DNA of 64,000 bases from Hemerocallis citrina (taxonomy: Eukaryota; Streptophyta; Magnoliopsida; Asparagales; Asphodelaceae). Position numbers and translations under genes: made by a program. The first letter of the stretch is position 1, and each line of letters begins with the position of its first letter. Location of the stretch: the NCBI GenBank assembly GCA_017893485.1, contig CM030363.1, forward strand, positions 170,983,456 to 171,047,455, read 5' to 3'. Positions 10,995 to 24,214 of the stretch are shown here, in pieces. Below the pieces are notes generated by a model. It saw only the letters and a program-made list of their open reading frames with translations, searched no databases and was not told where the DNA came from.

Positions 10995-11738
10995 CCAGTA
11001 GCTAGTTCGAGGTTAATGCTGAGCGCTGAGCGTTGAGCTTCGTGAGAAAGCTAGGTGCTGGCTCGAGGTTGATGCTGAGCATCGAGCTCTGCGTGTGTTG
11101 TGAGAAAGACAGATGCTGGCTCGAGGTTAATGTCGAGGTCGAGCTTTGTGTTCTGTGAGAAAGACAGATGCTGGCTCGAGGTTAATGCCGAGCGTCGAGC
11201 TCTGTGTTTTATGGGAAAGGTAGGTGCTTCCTCGAGGTTGATGCTGAGCATCGAGCTCTGTGTGCTTTATGAGAAAGACAGATGCTGGCACGAGGTTGAT
11301 ACCGAGCGTCGAGCTCGGTGCCTTTTGAGAAAGCTAGATGCTGGCTCGAGGTTAATGCTGAGCGTTGAGCTCTGTACTTTGTGAGAAAGACAGATGCTGG
11401 CTCGAGGTTAATGCCGAGCATCGAGCTTTGCACTTTGTGAGAAAGTTAGGTGCTTGCTCGAGGTTGATGTAGAGCGTCGAGCTCGGTGCCTTGTGAGAAA
11501 GACATATGTTGGCTCGAGGTTGATGCCGAGCGTCGAACTTGGTGCCTTGTGAGAAAGCTAGATGCTGGCTCGAGGTTAATGCCGAGCGTCGAGCCCTATG
11601 CTTTGTGAGAAATCTAGGTGCTTGCTTGATGTTGATGCCGAACGTTGAGCTCTGTGTGCTTTGTCAGAAAAACAGATGTTGGCTCGAGGTTGATGCCAAG
11701 TGTCGAGCTCGGTGCCTTGTGAGAAAGCTAGATGCTAG
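10995..11738 (+). repeat. 56-bp tandem array, segment 1
   Basis: About 13 units of 54-60 bp. Each unit reads GCTGGCTCGAGGTTAATGCC, then GAGCGTCGAGCTCTGTG, then TTTGTGAGAAAG. The array is cut by solo LTR A and continues at 23308. ORFs within it on both strands are by-products of the repeat. Confidence 0.95.
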
Positions 11739-12452
11739 TGTTAGGTTTAGCATGCAATCTCAGATTAAATACACAGCATAAAAATTACAAAAAAAATATC
11801 AAAATCTAGCCATGGATCCAAGCTAAAAATCATAAATCGTGTTTAGGAATTATACCTTAAAGATAGATCTAGTGTCTCCAAGCTATGCCAATCACAACAC
11901 TGCAAAGGTTGCGGTGCCTCTACTGTATCCACACGAACGGATCAAATCAAGCTCTCCCTCACGCCACCGTGCTAGTTGCACGAAGGGAATGCCTTCACGA
12001 TCTCCCTTTCTCACAGTTTCTGTGACGGCTAGGGTTTTCTCATGTGTGACTTTTTCACAGATACATATCATATATATAGGTGCAGAAAATCAATCCTAAG
12101 AGGGACAAATCCTGAGTCAGATTCGTGTGTGGGGCTTTGAGCTTTTGTAACTACCGTTTCCGCTATTTTCATTTTTCCCCATTTGTAATATTTTATTTGT
12201 GATTGAATAAAATACTCTATTTTTTGTTCCTTAATTATTTTAATTAAATCTTGTTCATGAAATTCTCTGTTCTTCTTGTTGAGCTGTTCTTATTGATTCT
12301 ATTTTCTTCTATTTAATTGTGAGTATTTTTATTCGAACCCTATTGATTTAGATATATCTCTTATTGAACCCTAAAACCCAATTTTATTGTTCTTGACCCA
12401 AAACCGCTATTATTGGATCCTAAACTACTAACCCAACACCCTAATGGTACCC

Positions 12453-12460
12453 TATAAATA
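12453..12460 (+). promoter_or_regulatory. TATA box of LTR A1
   Basis: TATAAATA followed about 45-80 bases later by AAACCCTAACC and a CT-rich leader. The family-2 LTR C1 has the same arrangement (42029-42036). Confidence 0.6.
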
Positions 12461-14252
12461 CAACTCTATTGCAAACCTTTAAATTTGTGTAAATTGAAAC
12501 CCTAACCACTTATTCTCTCTCTTCTCTCCTCCCGCTTTCTCTCTCCACTTTGGTTTCCTGCCCAAAATCCCGAAGACCCACTGTTCATCTTCCCTGGCTA
12601 TCCCCTCCGTTCTCCGGTGACCCCCCTCTTAGCCCTCGTCGTCGCCCTCCTATTGGCGCTGCACGCACCCCCTGACCCCTTCTCCTCTGTCCTCGACATT
12701 AACAACGACCGAAACCCCAACCCCGACCTCCTTCCTTTCTCCTCGGTGCCTCGTCACCAGCGCCGCTGCACTGCTCGACCTCGCCGTCGATGCCGCCCCC
12801 GCTGGCCGCCAGCGACGCCGCCGCCCTCTTGCTGCCGTGGATGATCTTTGTTGTGGTTGCTTTGGCTCTTTTGTGCACGTATATTGCACGTGCTATTTTG
12901 TGGATTGTGTTAGTTCGTGGGTTCGTTGCTTCGGGATCCTCATCCCGTTATTCATAGTATTCAATTTCATCGTTTATAAGGCAAGTCACTATCCTCTTGA
13001 ATTGTTAATTGTATCAAATTCAAGTTTTGTTGAAACTCTTGAAAGTAGATCCCTTTGTTATCGTATTGTATATTGTTCATCTATTTCGTTGGGTATATTG
13101 AGGGTTTACACGAGCTAACCCCAATTTACTTGACATCGTGCCACTTTTGACTCCAAAGATTGAAACTTTCATGTGTGCATATATAATTGATAATAGGATT
13201 GTTCATATAATTATCACACAAATAAATTATTGTAGAGAGAATTGCTAGGCTGTATGTTGTTTGATCGATTGATGGTTGATCGATGATAAATTGATGTATG
13301 TATGTGTTCTCAATCATATTTACCATGTTATTATACCCTTCATGCTGATTGAGAAGTTTATCGACTAGTAGAATTGATACTCATCATGTTTAAATTAACT
13401 TATTTCATGAAAACTACCCAAAACCTGTATATTGTTTGCTGGCTGTATGTTGACTGCTATTTTCGATCCAGTAAATGATCTTAAAATAAATTACTTTCTG
13501 AATAAGAATCGTAGCCTTATCTTTCTAGTTTCAAGAACATCTTGAATTTCTAAATTCCGAGTTGTGTAGCAAAAGTTATGTTTGTTTTACTACAGCAGTG
13601 TTTTTACTTTCAGATTTACAGATTCTTGTATCTTGCATGTTTAAACAATAAAAAGGCTGATCAAATGTTAAAATTTTGCTCTGATAATTTCCAAACTGTT
13701 ATTAATCATGTTTAGGAGTCTAGAAATATTTTTAATGAATTTAATATTAGGTTTTTGCTGTTTCTAAAAATATAACGATATGATGTCAAAATTCTGCCTG
13801 AACATAAAATCAGTAAAGAATGATGTGATTGACTTAGCTACTGTTGTCGGATTTTGAACTTTAAATATACTTTGGAACCGTGTGGAAGTATAGTATCTAG
13901 AACTTCTGACAGATTCAGTTTTCGATTTCTGAAACAGCAGGAATTTGCATTTTTGTACAGACTACTCTTACTGTCAAGAATTTTATATTTTAGTTTTTAA
14001 TTGATTAATTATTCTTATATTGTACTATTGCATTATTTAATGTATGTATGATGCATTGCATGATCCTAATGAGTTATTGTCATCATTCTAATTGTTCTAT
14101 TTCATGTTACCATCCTATGTTCTCCTATTGATATATTGTTCATCGCATGTCTCAAATTGCATATTGTATTGTTGCATTGATAAATAATTAATAAGCCGAG
14201 GTTTAAGGGATTGACTAGAGTAGTTGATGATATAGAGACTGTACTCGGATGA

Positions 14253-14376
14253 TGGCCCGTGACTATTACCGTTATTGTCATCGTGTAAGATATTACACCA
14301 TGGCCCGTGTTATTACCGTTATCGTCATCGTGTAAGAAATTACACCATGGCCGTGTTATTACCGTTATCGTCATCA
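14253..14376. repeat. 46-bp minisatellite in LTR A1
   Basis: Nearly three copies of a unit containing ATGGCCCGTG, TATTACCGTTATCGTCATCG and TGTAAGAAATTACACC. Confidence 0.85.
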
Positions 14377-15440
14377 TACTCAGTACATGAACTATAAAAT
14401 CTACCACTATAGTCTAAACGAAATTGATTGTATGCATCGAACCTGTGGTATGGAACATATGGAACACAGTAATACGTGCATTAGTTAGGATTTAAAATGA
14501 TTAATAGACATAAGGATTGACACATCACCGACATTGCATATTGTTCATCATTGTGTCTATTGATACCGAATATTGGCTAAGTGTTATAGTTATTGATCAT
14601 TGATATTGTTACCGAATATTGAATCATTGTTTATAGCTATTGCATCGATTACCGTGATATTGATTATTGATCGCCCCATGTTATTGATTCCTATTGATCC
14701 AATGAAATCATTGTTATACCGTTATTCCCTTGTTCCTTGCTTTCTCTACTTATTGTCCACGACTTGCTCTAAGGACAATTTTTCTTCTCTTTTTAGATGA
14801 AGTGTATACAGGTAATGAAGGAGAATTGCCTACTGGAATTGGAGAGCAGACTTTCTAAAGAACCACTGCTTTATAATTGAATGTTATTTTTAATAAACTT
14901 ATTGTATTGAGACTTGTTACTATTGTATTTGGGATTTATTATTGTATTGGGCTTATGTCCCGCATTTTATTATTGTTTCTAGATGTTGGATTATTATTGT
15001 ATTTGGATATTTTATATTGTTTCATTTCAAGTATTATTGTTCGTGAGATTATTATTATTGTCTACGCAATTGTTCTGTATTGATTATATTCTTGAGTTGA
15101 TCAGATAAACAACTTATGGATGACGTTAGTCATTCGCTGGGCCAATGTTATGTACTCGTATTCCGTATTTTTGGAAAGCGGGGCGTGACAACTTTAGTTG
15201 ACCCATAGTCTAATTCATTATCCAACCATATCAGGAGTCCAAGTCTTATTAGTATTCCCAATTAAATTCATCTCATGAATATAAATCCAATTTCGATCCA
15301 TTCTGTAACCCCCATTCCTGTAAATACGTATTTCCTGAATATTCTCGATATTTTGATTATTTATAAATTTATTTTTCACTAAATTGGTTTCGGATCTTTT
15401 ACTAAGTGTTTTATAATTTATAATTATATTTACTTTGAAT

Positions 15441-15540
15441 AACGATGTATTTTCTATTTATAATTGATCGACTATTTATATGTTATATTGTTACTATTTG
15501 GGTTTTAAATTTGCTAATCTCAAATCCTATTTTGATACAT

Positions 15541-15606
<66 letters not shown>

Positions 15607-15707
15607 ACGATGTATTTTCTATTTATAATTGATCGACTATTTATATGTTATATTATTACTATTTGGATTTTAAATTTGCTAATCTCAAATCCTATTTTGA
15701 TACATAT
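15441..15707. repeat. 102-bp direct duplication around an ATC/ATT repeat
   Basis: 15441-15542 and 15606-15707 are near-identical 102-bp copies (AACGATGTATTTTC...GATACATAT). Between them is (ATC)n then (ATT)n at 15543-15605. Confidence 0.9.
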
Positions 15708-16261
15708 TGTCACGCCCCGCTCTCCAAAAAGAATACGGAATATGGATACGCGACAAAAGCCCAACAAATGATTTTCATCATCCATAAGCTGTTTAAGAAT
15801 CTTTTCAACATATCACAATATAATCAGAGTTGGAAGCCAGAAAAGTCAACCACATGCACATATGAACCAAATACCAACAAGAATACTTGAAATAAAATAT
15901 ATAAATCTCAAATAGTCATGATCTGAATAACACAAATAATCCTGGGTCACATTGCCCAAATATAAGAATAAATCCAAATACATGAATACAATTATTATTC
16001 AAGCAAGTTACAAGAAATAATAATAACAAATCCAGCACTAATATCTCATGTCACCGATACCATCTGGAACCTGTTCTTCAAAATCTGCAATTCAACGATT
16101 GCAGGGAAGAGAAAAAGAGAAAAACAAGTACTCGTCAATTGCAAGTTACGGGTCACTTATAATGTAGGATACAAGTACATGGGGAAACTAACTAATAACA
16201 TGGAATAAGCATGATGTCAAAATAAATAACTAGCATGGCAAAGTGAACAAGTGTAAATGGC

Positions 16262-16440
16262 ATGAATCAAGTGTCAAGTAATCAAGTATCATGTAAACAT
16301 GCATCAAGTGTCAAGTATCATGTAATCATGTATCAAGTGTCAAGTTTCCAGTCTCAAGTATCATGTAGTCAAGTATCAAGTTCAAGTATCAAGCAAACAT
16401 GTATCATGTTCAAGTATCACGTTCACGCGTCATGTATCAA
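16262..16440. repeat. TCAAGTATCATGTA minisatellite
   Basis: Degenerate 12-16 bp units of the type ATCAAGTGTCAAGTATCATG repeat for about 180 bp at the variable site of the LTR. Confidence 0.85.
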
Positions 16441-16565
16441 ATCTTGTAGTGATTACTATCTAGGTAGCACTTCATGCAGCCCACCTTACATGGTTGCTAC
16501 AACAAACAGTTTCGCTTTAGATTTCATAGTGGACCATAGAGGGCAGTGTACTCAGGGACAAGTAA

Positions 16566-16648
16566 TCCAAATCATATACCAAATTCCAAATTAACCAAAT
16601 CATATACCAAATTCCAAATAATCCAAATCATATACCAAATTCCAAATA
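16566..16648. repeat. 31-bp tandem triplication
   Basis: Three copies of a unit containing CCAAATCATATACCAAATTC. Confidence 0.9.
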
Positions 16649-19090
16649 TGGGAAACACAGGCCCCTTCCGAGTATACATTTCTGAATTATCCACTACAAG
16701 ATCTTTCCCATTAACCTCGGTTTGATTATTTATTATTATAATCAGGCATGCATGTATGTGTCGCAAAACAAAGCAAGAATAATAGGGTATAAAAATTTAT
16801 CAGGTTCAGGGTGTAAGATAAATAAGTACAGGTACAAGATAACACATAATAGGGTAAAACAACTAGTTTTCTAATTCAGGACAGCAAGACAGTGTTGTAC
16901 TAAAACAGCGATTCCCGCTACTACAAACATCCAAATATGAATCCATCAAAGGATCTGGAAAATAGACTCCCACACAAATCCAGAGAATATAAATAAGTCA
17001 TATAGTAATTCACAACATCTTAACTCAAAACAGGTTTGAGCCAGAAAAACATGTTCAGACAGAAATCAGTAAAACGAATTCTCAGTCAGGAAAACCACAT
17101 CAAAACCTCTCAAATAAATTCAGGAAAAATCTGGGGTTTTCCCCTAAATGTCTAGAATTAGAATATAAAGTTTCATAATATTCTAGTAAAATTAGTTTAG
17201 TCATCAAAAATAAGAAAACATCAAGAAACGATACTTTGGAAAATCTGGAATTCCCAACACTGCTGTACGAAAACTGAAATATCTCGCAAGCCGTGAAACG
17301 AAATCCAAATCCACCAAAGGGTGATGAAAATAGACAAAATAATTTAACCTTCATATTTCATATATATTTTCCATACAGTAAAATGAAATAGGGTGAAAAC
17401 ACGATTCTTTACAGAATAGCGAGCAAAATACAGCAAGTACAACTTTTATAAACACACATGAAACGGCATATAAACTCATCAATAAAATCCACCAAAATTC
17501 TGGGAAATCCCTAGATAGGTATAGAAATACTGTGCAAAGTTTTAGATCAAAATAATATGTGTAGCACAAGTAACAAAATAATTTAATCAACAAAATCGTC
17601 GAGAAACAAAATCTGGAAACATAATACACCTCTGTAGTAAAATAGTCATAAGTCACTCATACGAAAACGAAATCGAGCAATGTCAGAGGGGTTGGAAAGA
17701 AGACGAATTTCTCTATAATTCATGTTTTATACTGAAATTAAGATTCTGACTTTAATATGGTCTAAAATAAATTCAAAACAGAATATCGACAAAATACAGA
17801 TTTTCCTCAAAAACCAAAATCAACATAATTCAAATGAAACTTGATCCAAACACAACCAAACATGAAATCTAGTCTACCAAGTGTCCAAACAACATGAAAT
17901 AGGGTAACTAACATATCTCAAGCAAAGCTATCACATGGATCCCAACAAATACCCAAATTCTCACAAAAATCCCACATACATGATCAAATCAAGAACGAGC
18001 AAAATCTAAGTTAATTCATGTCAAGATTTGTGTCATGAGGCAACTATGGTCAAGATTTCACAATAGAGACAAAACCCATCAAGGATAACACACAAGAGTC
18101 GTCTCTAGATCCAACTACACTATAGGTAGTATTTTTGACTTGTATCAAACAGAGGAATTGGAGTACAAGTTACTTGCCTTAAACGAAGACGAAAATGAAG
18201 AATACCAAGAATGACGGGAGCGGATCCCGACAACGAACAAAACCCACGAACGAAAAATCCATGAACTAATGAATCCAAGCAAACTTGAGCAAAAATCTCC
18301 ATATGAACAAACTCCACCAAAAGAGAGATGATCCATGAGGGATGATGACAATAGTGGCTTGCGGCCACAAGAGAACACCAAGGGAGAGAGACTAGAGTGG
18401 TATATGGTGGTGTAGGAGGTCGGATGGATGAGAGATATATATATAAGGGGATTAGGGTGAATGGGTTGTGGGTAATTAGGAGTAGTAGTAGGATTTTTTT
18501 AATGGGTATTGATATGGATTAATGGCATAGGATTTAAAATAGGATTGGGTTTAATTTAGCTTTGGTAAATCTATTAGGGATCAACAATAGGATTGGGAAT
18601 AGGATTAGGGTTTTAAAATAAGATTTAAATAAAAGATCAAATCGAATAGATAAAGTAATGAATAAAAGTAGGATTATATATCAAAATATATATTAATTCT
18701 ACAAGATAGAAATTATTTGAAATACTACAAACACAAATAACAATAGAAATAGATTTTTAAATCAACAATCAAGAGTAAAAGATAAAATAACACGAATAAC
18801 AAAAATAACAATAATCATAATGACAAATAATAAAAATAATATTAATAATACAAAATCAACACATAATAATAATAAACATAATAATCCAAAGCATAATAAA
18901 AATATTTGTATTATAAAAAAATATCACCCGGAACTAGTTATAAATAAACTATTGATTAAAAATAGGTTTTAACAGAAGATCTAATAATACATTTTAACAA
19001 AGAATTTGAAGGCAGAAAAATTAATGTACAAAAAGTTTTAAATATAGAAAAATACACATAAAATACGGGTTTGGGGAAACAGGGGTTACA

Positions 19091-19092
19091 CA

Positions 19093-19169
<77 letters not shown>

Positions 19170-19246
19170 GTTATTGTTATTGTTATTATTATTATTATTG
19201 TTATTATTATTATTATTTGTTGTTATTGTTATTAGTATTATTATTT
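19091..19246. repeat. (ATT)n/(GTT)n microsatellite
   Basis: About 150 bp of TTA/ATT repeat with GTT interruptions directly after the nested LTR A2n, continuing the ATT run at 15570-15605 of the host LTR. Confidence 0.9.
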
Positions 19247-20138
19247 TTGTAAAGCTCAATGTTATTACTACTATTATTATTATTTTCGTTAAAGCCCATT
19301 GATTTTGATTTATCTTGTATTATTTAATTATTTAATTTGAAACCCAAATTTTAGCTCATCTCCTATTGGATTCTAACATAAACCCATATCTATTGGATCC
19401 CAACCCGAATCCTAATCAAACCCAATAACCCAATTCTCCTCTGTTTTTGACCAGATCTACCTCAACTGCACACCTCCCCGTATCTCCTAGAATTACTCCT
19501 CACGATTCCCCATATCTCCACAATCCCCCATTATTATAATCATAGTTTCTTAATATATTAAACCCTTCCCCATTCTCTCTCTCCCCGTATCTCTCTCTCC
19601 TCTCTGTTTTTCCAACCGAAACAGAGAGCACCTCGCGCACCCCGCTTCGTCGACCTCCCCTCGACCGCAACCACCTCCGAACCCATCTTCATTCTCGTCA
19701 ACATCCCCGAGCTCCCCCCAACGTTAGCGTCGCCCCCTCGTCGACTGCAGACCACCTCGAGCACCCATCTCCCGCAACCTTCGAGCGCTGTCGACTCCAC
19801 CACTATCCAGCCATCCCACTCCCCCTCCATCATCTCCACCACCTCCGCAGTCCTCCGTCGCATCCCGATGCTGCCACCGCTCGCCTCTGACCTCGACTGT
19901 CTACCTCCCTCACCATAGTCGCGACCACCTCGTCGCTGCCCCTGTCCTCGACCACCAGTCGAGCTGCCTCCCTCATTGCCTTCCTCGTCCGTCGAACCAC
20001 CCAGTCACCTGCCTTATCACCGTGCACACCCCCAGTCGCCGCCCTCCACCATCTCAGCGAACAGAGCCCTCGACCGTTGTCCCCTGTTTGGCTGTCAGTG
20101 CTCAACATCAAGCTTCAACCAATTAAATCCCAGCCATC

Positions 20139-20350
20139 CGATCATCACGATCATGATCATCATGTCCCCTTAATTTTGATCTTGGTCATCTGATCTGCAT
20201 TGATCATCATCATCATCATCAAGCTAGTTGATCTTGGCCGTCTGATCTCCCTTGATCATCGCGATCGTGATCATCATCAACATCTTGATCTTCGATCTTA
20301 GCCATTCGATCATCTTGATCTTAATCCACATCAAGATCCGTGCTCGATCG
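20139..20350. repeat. GATC-dense stretch in LTR A2
   Basis: 17 GATC sites in about 212 bases, embedded in ATCATC and CTTGATCTT repeats. No protein is coded here that I can recognise. Confidence 0.7.
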
Positions 20351-23307
20351 TTATCATCTCATCAAGATTCGCTTGGTTCGCGATTGTCGCCTTTGTCACC
20401 GGGATTCCGATCCCGTTATTTCTTCGCATATTCGGATCTAATCGTCATTTAAAGGCAAGTCTACTTGAACTCGTTTATTACTCTAGTTCAAGATTATTGA
20501 TCTCCGCAAGTAGTTCCCTTTCGATTATTCTATTGTTATATTGTATACCTTCCGTTGGTGATATCGAGGGTTTACATGAGCTAACTCGAAGTATTCTCGA
20601 CTTCGTGCCAATATCCATTGATTCAAACCCAAACTTGCATGCACACACGACATGAATAACTTGACTAGAAACTTGTATATAGAAATATATAGTGATTGAA
20701 TACATGTTGATTGATTGAGATATCTTGAATTGAATCATGGCATAATAACTTGGCCTGTAAAAATCCATCCTAATTGTTGTACATTAATGTTAATGCATTC
20801 CATGATTCAAGAATAAGTAGATTGTTCATTTTGATGAATATATATGATGACTTTTTATTATTTCTTGTTGCCTTCCCTGTTTTGCACTGATGTTTCAACC
20901 CTGTTACAATAAGAATCAACCAAAACTATATAAAAAGCAATTGTAGCCTAATGAATCTAGTTTCCAGAAAATCTTACGAATCTAGATTTCGATCTGTGAG
21001 CTGTGAGGTATTACAGTTTAGTCACTGCTAGTCTGTATTTTCCAGAATTGCAATTTAGTGAAGCACTGACACAACTTTTAGTTGAAACACCATGATAATA
21101 GTAGTGTAATGACATGAACCTCTCCAGAAACTTAGTAGACATGCTTAGGATTTATTTTCTAATTTTTGTAGATTTTTATATTGATTTTACACCTTGTTTC
21201 CACCCATAGAGTTTTGACTATAAGCTGCTGCCAGAACCCTTAAGCTGTAAAGATTAGGGTAATCGACCTAGTTATAGTCAGGATCAATTGAAACTTACTG
21301 AATATGAATTGTAGCACCATATGTCTAGTTTACAGCCCTTTTGACGGAATCAAATCCGAATTATAGTTTGTGAATTATGGCTGTTTTAGTACTGCTATGT
21401 CTGCTCTTTTCAGATTCACAATTACATGTATATTATCATGCATCACATCATTTTGTTGCAACCTTATCATCGACTTGATACTTTTATACACACTTGAATG
21501 ATCATGAATGACACAACAAAATATTAAACAAGCCAAGGTAATGAGGGTTGACTTAGTAGTGGATAATTTCAGAAACTGTACTCAGTAGGGCCCTTCTTGT
21601 TTACATGGACTATTGATATAGAAGGTGGAGAAATACTTGTGACCTTGTTATCATGTTATCTTTACACGCTCTGTGGATCCCACCACTATGTCTAAAACGA
21701 ATACTGTTTTGCATGCACCGAACCTGTGGTATGGAACACAGTAGTACGTGCACTAGATAGGATAATAAAATGCTAATAAATCTAAGCTGACACTTATACA
21801 CTTGATCATTGTTTATTGACATTGTTATTGCTTTTGGACTTTGTTCTTGCTTCATATTTCTTGATGTACCATGTTCCTTTACTCTTTGCTTTTTACTACT
21901 TGCTGTCCGTATTTGCTCTAACGGACATTTTTTCCCACTCTAGTTGATCCAACCACAGGTGCATAAGGAGAATTGCCAGAAGGCATTGGTGAGCAGTTAT
22001 TCTAGGATTGGAGCAGGAGCTTGCTTTGCAATAAATTATTTCTTCCATGTTTAATTTTATATCCGTATTGTTACTTTGTTGAACTTTGTATCCCGGGCTT
22101 TGTTCACCCGTATTTGTTGTTCATTTCCGGTTGTTGGTTATTATGTTGGACTACAGCATGTTTATTCTAGTATATGTTTATGTGATTATGTTTTTATGCG
22201 TGGCTGTGATTATTTACTTTCATGTTGTTAAGTTAAGACTGGTACAACTTATAGATGATGTTAAAATCATTCGTTAGGCCTCGTCATGGACTCATATTCC
22301 CGTATTGTAGGAAGTGTGGTGTGACACATTCTAAGTGTGTCATCCTGTAAGTTCTCATTAGTAATACTAAAATCATATTCTAGTGTTACAAACAGTGAGA
22401 GGTATCTAGAAATACATCACTGCTACTCAAGTAACGGGAATATCAGTGATTTGAAAAAACTTATTCGTGACCAATGTGACCATGCAGTCTAGTCTTTTTG
22501 TCCAAATATCTAATTGACCACAAGACATAGAGTGTGTCACCCTAGTATAGTTTGATCTTTGGTTTCTTGATGTCCGAGTAGACTTACTGAAATAAATGAG
22601 CTCAATATCACATATTGACCCATTTGAGCACAGTCATACATTTTGGAGTCTCACTCAATCAAGGGGTCCAAAGATATCGCTCATGTTATGTAAGAAGGAC
22701 AAATTCTATCTAAGTCACTCACATCCCTCCACATGATTTGTACTATATCTAATACTCGACCTTATAATCACCTTATTACAGGCAACGTTTGACGACATTA
22801 AAACATACAACTTCTCATGTAGGAAACCGTAGTGACTTTAAGTCAAAGGACTACGTACATCATAGTCACTGTGAGAACCACTTATGACACTCACATAATG
22901 ATCCATGTAGCGTTCTCATGGTGGATCAGTTTAGTACATTATTAATCTAATATGTACCAATGTAAAGACTTGATATCTCATATCCATGAACCGTGATGTA
23001 TGGTCATCAGTCTACGCACATACTAGTCTTTATGTATTAATGTTGTCCTAATTCACAATAATACATAACTAGGGATATTTAAGAATAGTGTTCTGATTAC
23101 AACCATAGGATCTCACAATCAAGTCATGCACTTGATATCCCAGGGAATTGAATCTACTATTCTGAGGACTTTATTATGTTCATTTAATCACACAAAAAAT
23201 ACAATAAATAAAATGTCTTATATATGAAATAAATGACATGATGCAATGTAAACGAGTAATCTAAATAAATGTAAATACACAACTGGTCTCTAGGGCATAC
23301 ACCAACA

Positions 23308-23600
23308 ACTGGCTCGAGATTTATGCCGAGTGTCAAGCTCTGTACTTTGTGTGAAAGACAGATGTTAGCTCGAGGTTAATGCCGAGCGTCGAGCTTTGTG
23401 CCTTGTGAGAAAGCTAGGTGCTTGCTCAAGGTTGATGCCAAGCGTCAAGCTCTGTGGATGCTTTATGAGAAAGTTAGTTGCTGGTTCGATGTCTATACCG
23501 AGCTCTGAGTGTGATGGACTTTTTGAGAAAGCTAGGTGCTTGCTCGAGGTCGATGCCGAGCGTCGAGCTCTGTGTGCTTTGTGAGAAAGCTAGATGTGGT
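23308..23600 (+). repeat. 56-bp tandem array, segment 2
   Basis: About five more units of the array at 10995, between solo LTRs A and B. Confidence 0.93.
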
Positions 23601-23668
23601 TGTAACCCCTGTTTCCGATTATACGGAATTGTATTTTATGTTTTTTCTTCATAATATTTTATTTTAAA

Positions 23669-24214
23669 CTAGATTTGCCCGTTGGCACGTGCCTCCGGCA
23701 CGTATTCGGAACGATACAAAACACGAAAAGCCTTGTAAACAGTAAAACAATAATTATGTAGCTCAAGTTTGAATAGTATGACAATAATTAGTTATAAATA
23801 AAAGTCTATGCTTTCATTAGTATATGTTGAAAAATAATTATAAATGGGGGTATAAAATTTAACTTATTAGAACTTTAAGTGTGGAAAATAATGAAATTTA
23901 ATTGTTGAAGATATATTTGCTATTAAAAATTCTGAAATTTTATAAAGCCGAAATCTTAAAATCTAATTTCTAAGTAAATAAAGAAAGAATGAAATAGAGA
24001 GATATAGAGAGAGAGAAAGAGAGAAATATGAAAAAGTAAAGAGAGAACAGATAGATAGTAATAAAATAATGAGTTTTTTAGGGGGGGAAATTTGGTTTTT
24101 GGGTTTGAAATTTTGGAGGAAAAATATGTTTTGTAAGGTTTGATATGAACCTTTGATTTTGGGGGGATTGATTGTGAGCCACTTGATAGCTTTCTTTGTA
24201 ATTTATTATATAGA
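23669..24214 (-). mobile_element. 546-bp non-autonomous Helitron-like element
   Basis: On the minus strand it starts TCTATATAATAAATTAC and ends CTAG, inserted between A and T. About 15 bases before the end is a hairpin with 7-bp arms ACGTGCC/GGCACGT (23687-23703). No ORF of note. The termini are the same type as at 3831-3994. Confidence 0.65.

Larger units (their letters stand above)
12146..15190 (+). mobile_element. solo LTR A1, family 2
   Basis: Starts TGTAACTACCG and ends GGGGCGTGACA (3045 bp). It sits inside LTR A with flanks GCTTT and ACTTT (4 of 5 match). TATA box at 12453-12460, CT-rich leader with short ORFs, a CGGGAT hairpin at 12932-12947, AAG/GCAAGT at 12978-12985 and a 46-bp tandem repeat at 14253-14376. 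No coding domain. The family resembles the Ty3/gypsy chromovirus type by its TGTAAC...GTGACA ends, but the lineage is not proven. Confidence 0.9.
15708..19090 (-). mobile_element. solo LTR A2n, family 2, nested in A2
   Basis: Reads TGTCACGCCCCG at 15708 and GGGGTTACA at 19090, so it is a family-2 LTR in reverse orientation (3383 bp). Perfect 5-bp target duplication CATAT (15703-15707, 19091-19095). It has its own minisatellites (16262-16440 and 16566-16648), hairpin (18215-18229) and GCAAGT (18172-18177, minus). Fourth level of nesting: gypsy, A, A2, A2n. Confidence 0.92.
15304..22326 (+). mobile_element. solo LTR A2, family 2, split by A2n
   Basis: Starts TGTAACCCCCATTCC and ends GTGGTGTGACA. 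Perfect 5-bp target duplication CATTC (15299-15303 and 22327-22331) in the sequence of LTR A. Outside the nested element (15708-19090) the LTR is about 3.6 kb. It contains a 102-bp duplication, a long ATT repeat, a GC-rich leader (19440-20130), a GATC-dense stretch, the CGGGAT hairpin (20400-20415) and AAG/GCAAGT (20453-20460). Confidence 0.9.
11739..23307 (-). mobile_element. solo LTR A, family 1 (copia-like), split by A1 and A2
   Basis: The LTR lies on the minus strand: its 3' end (complement TGTTAGG...) is at 11739 and its 5' end (complement ...TACACCAACA) at 23307. Three pieces (11739-12145, 15191-15303, 22327-23307) join into about 1.5 kb collinear with solo LTR F. The flanks GCTAG (11734-11738) and ACTGG (23308-23312) each differ by one base from GCTGG, the array sequence at this position, so they are a decayed 5-bp target duplication. 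No internal retrotransposon sequence is present. Confidence 0.9.

Noticed and set aside
11051..11781. Several ORFs of 66-94 codons on both strands
   Set aside because: They translate the 56-bp tandem array in different frames, and the repeating peptides follow the DNA period.
11739..23307. Full-length LTR retrotransposon between 11739 and 23307
   Set aside because: The two ends are the two ends of one LTR, not two LTRs. The pieces sum to a single 1.5-kb LTR and the rest is nested solo LTRs.
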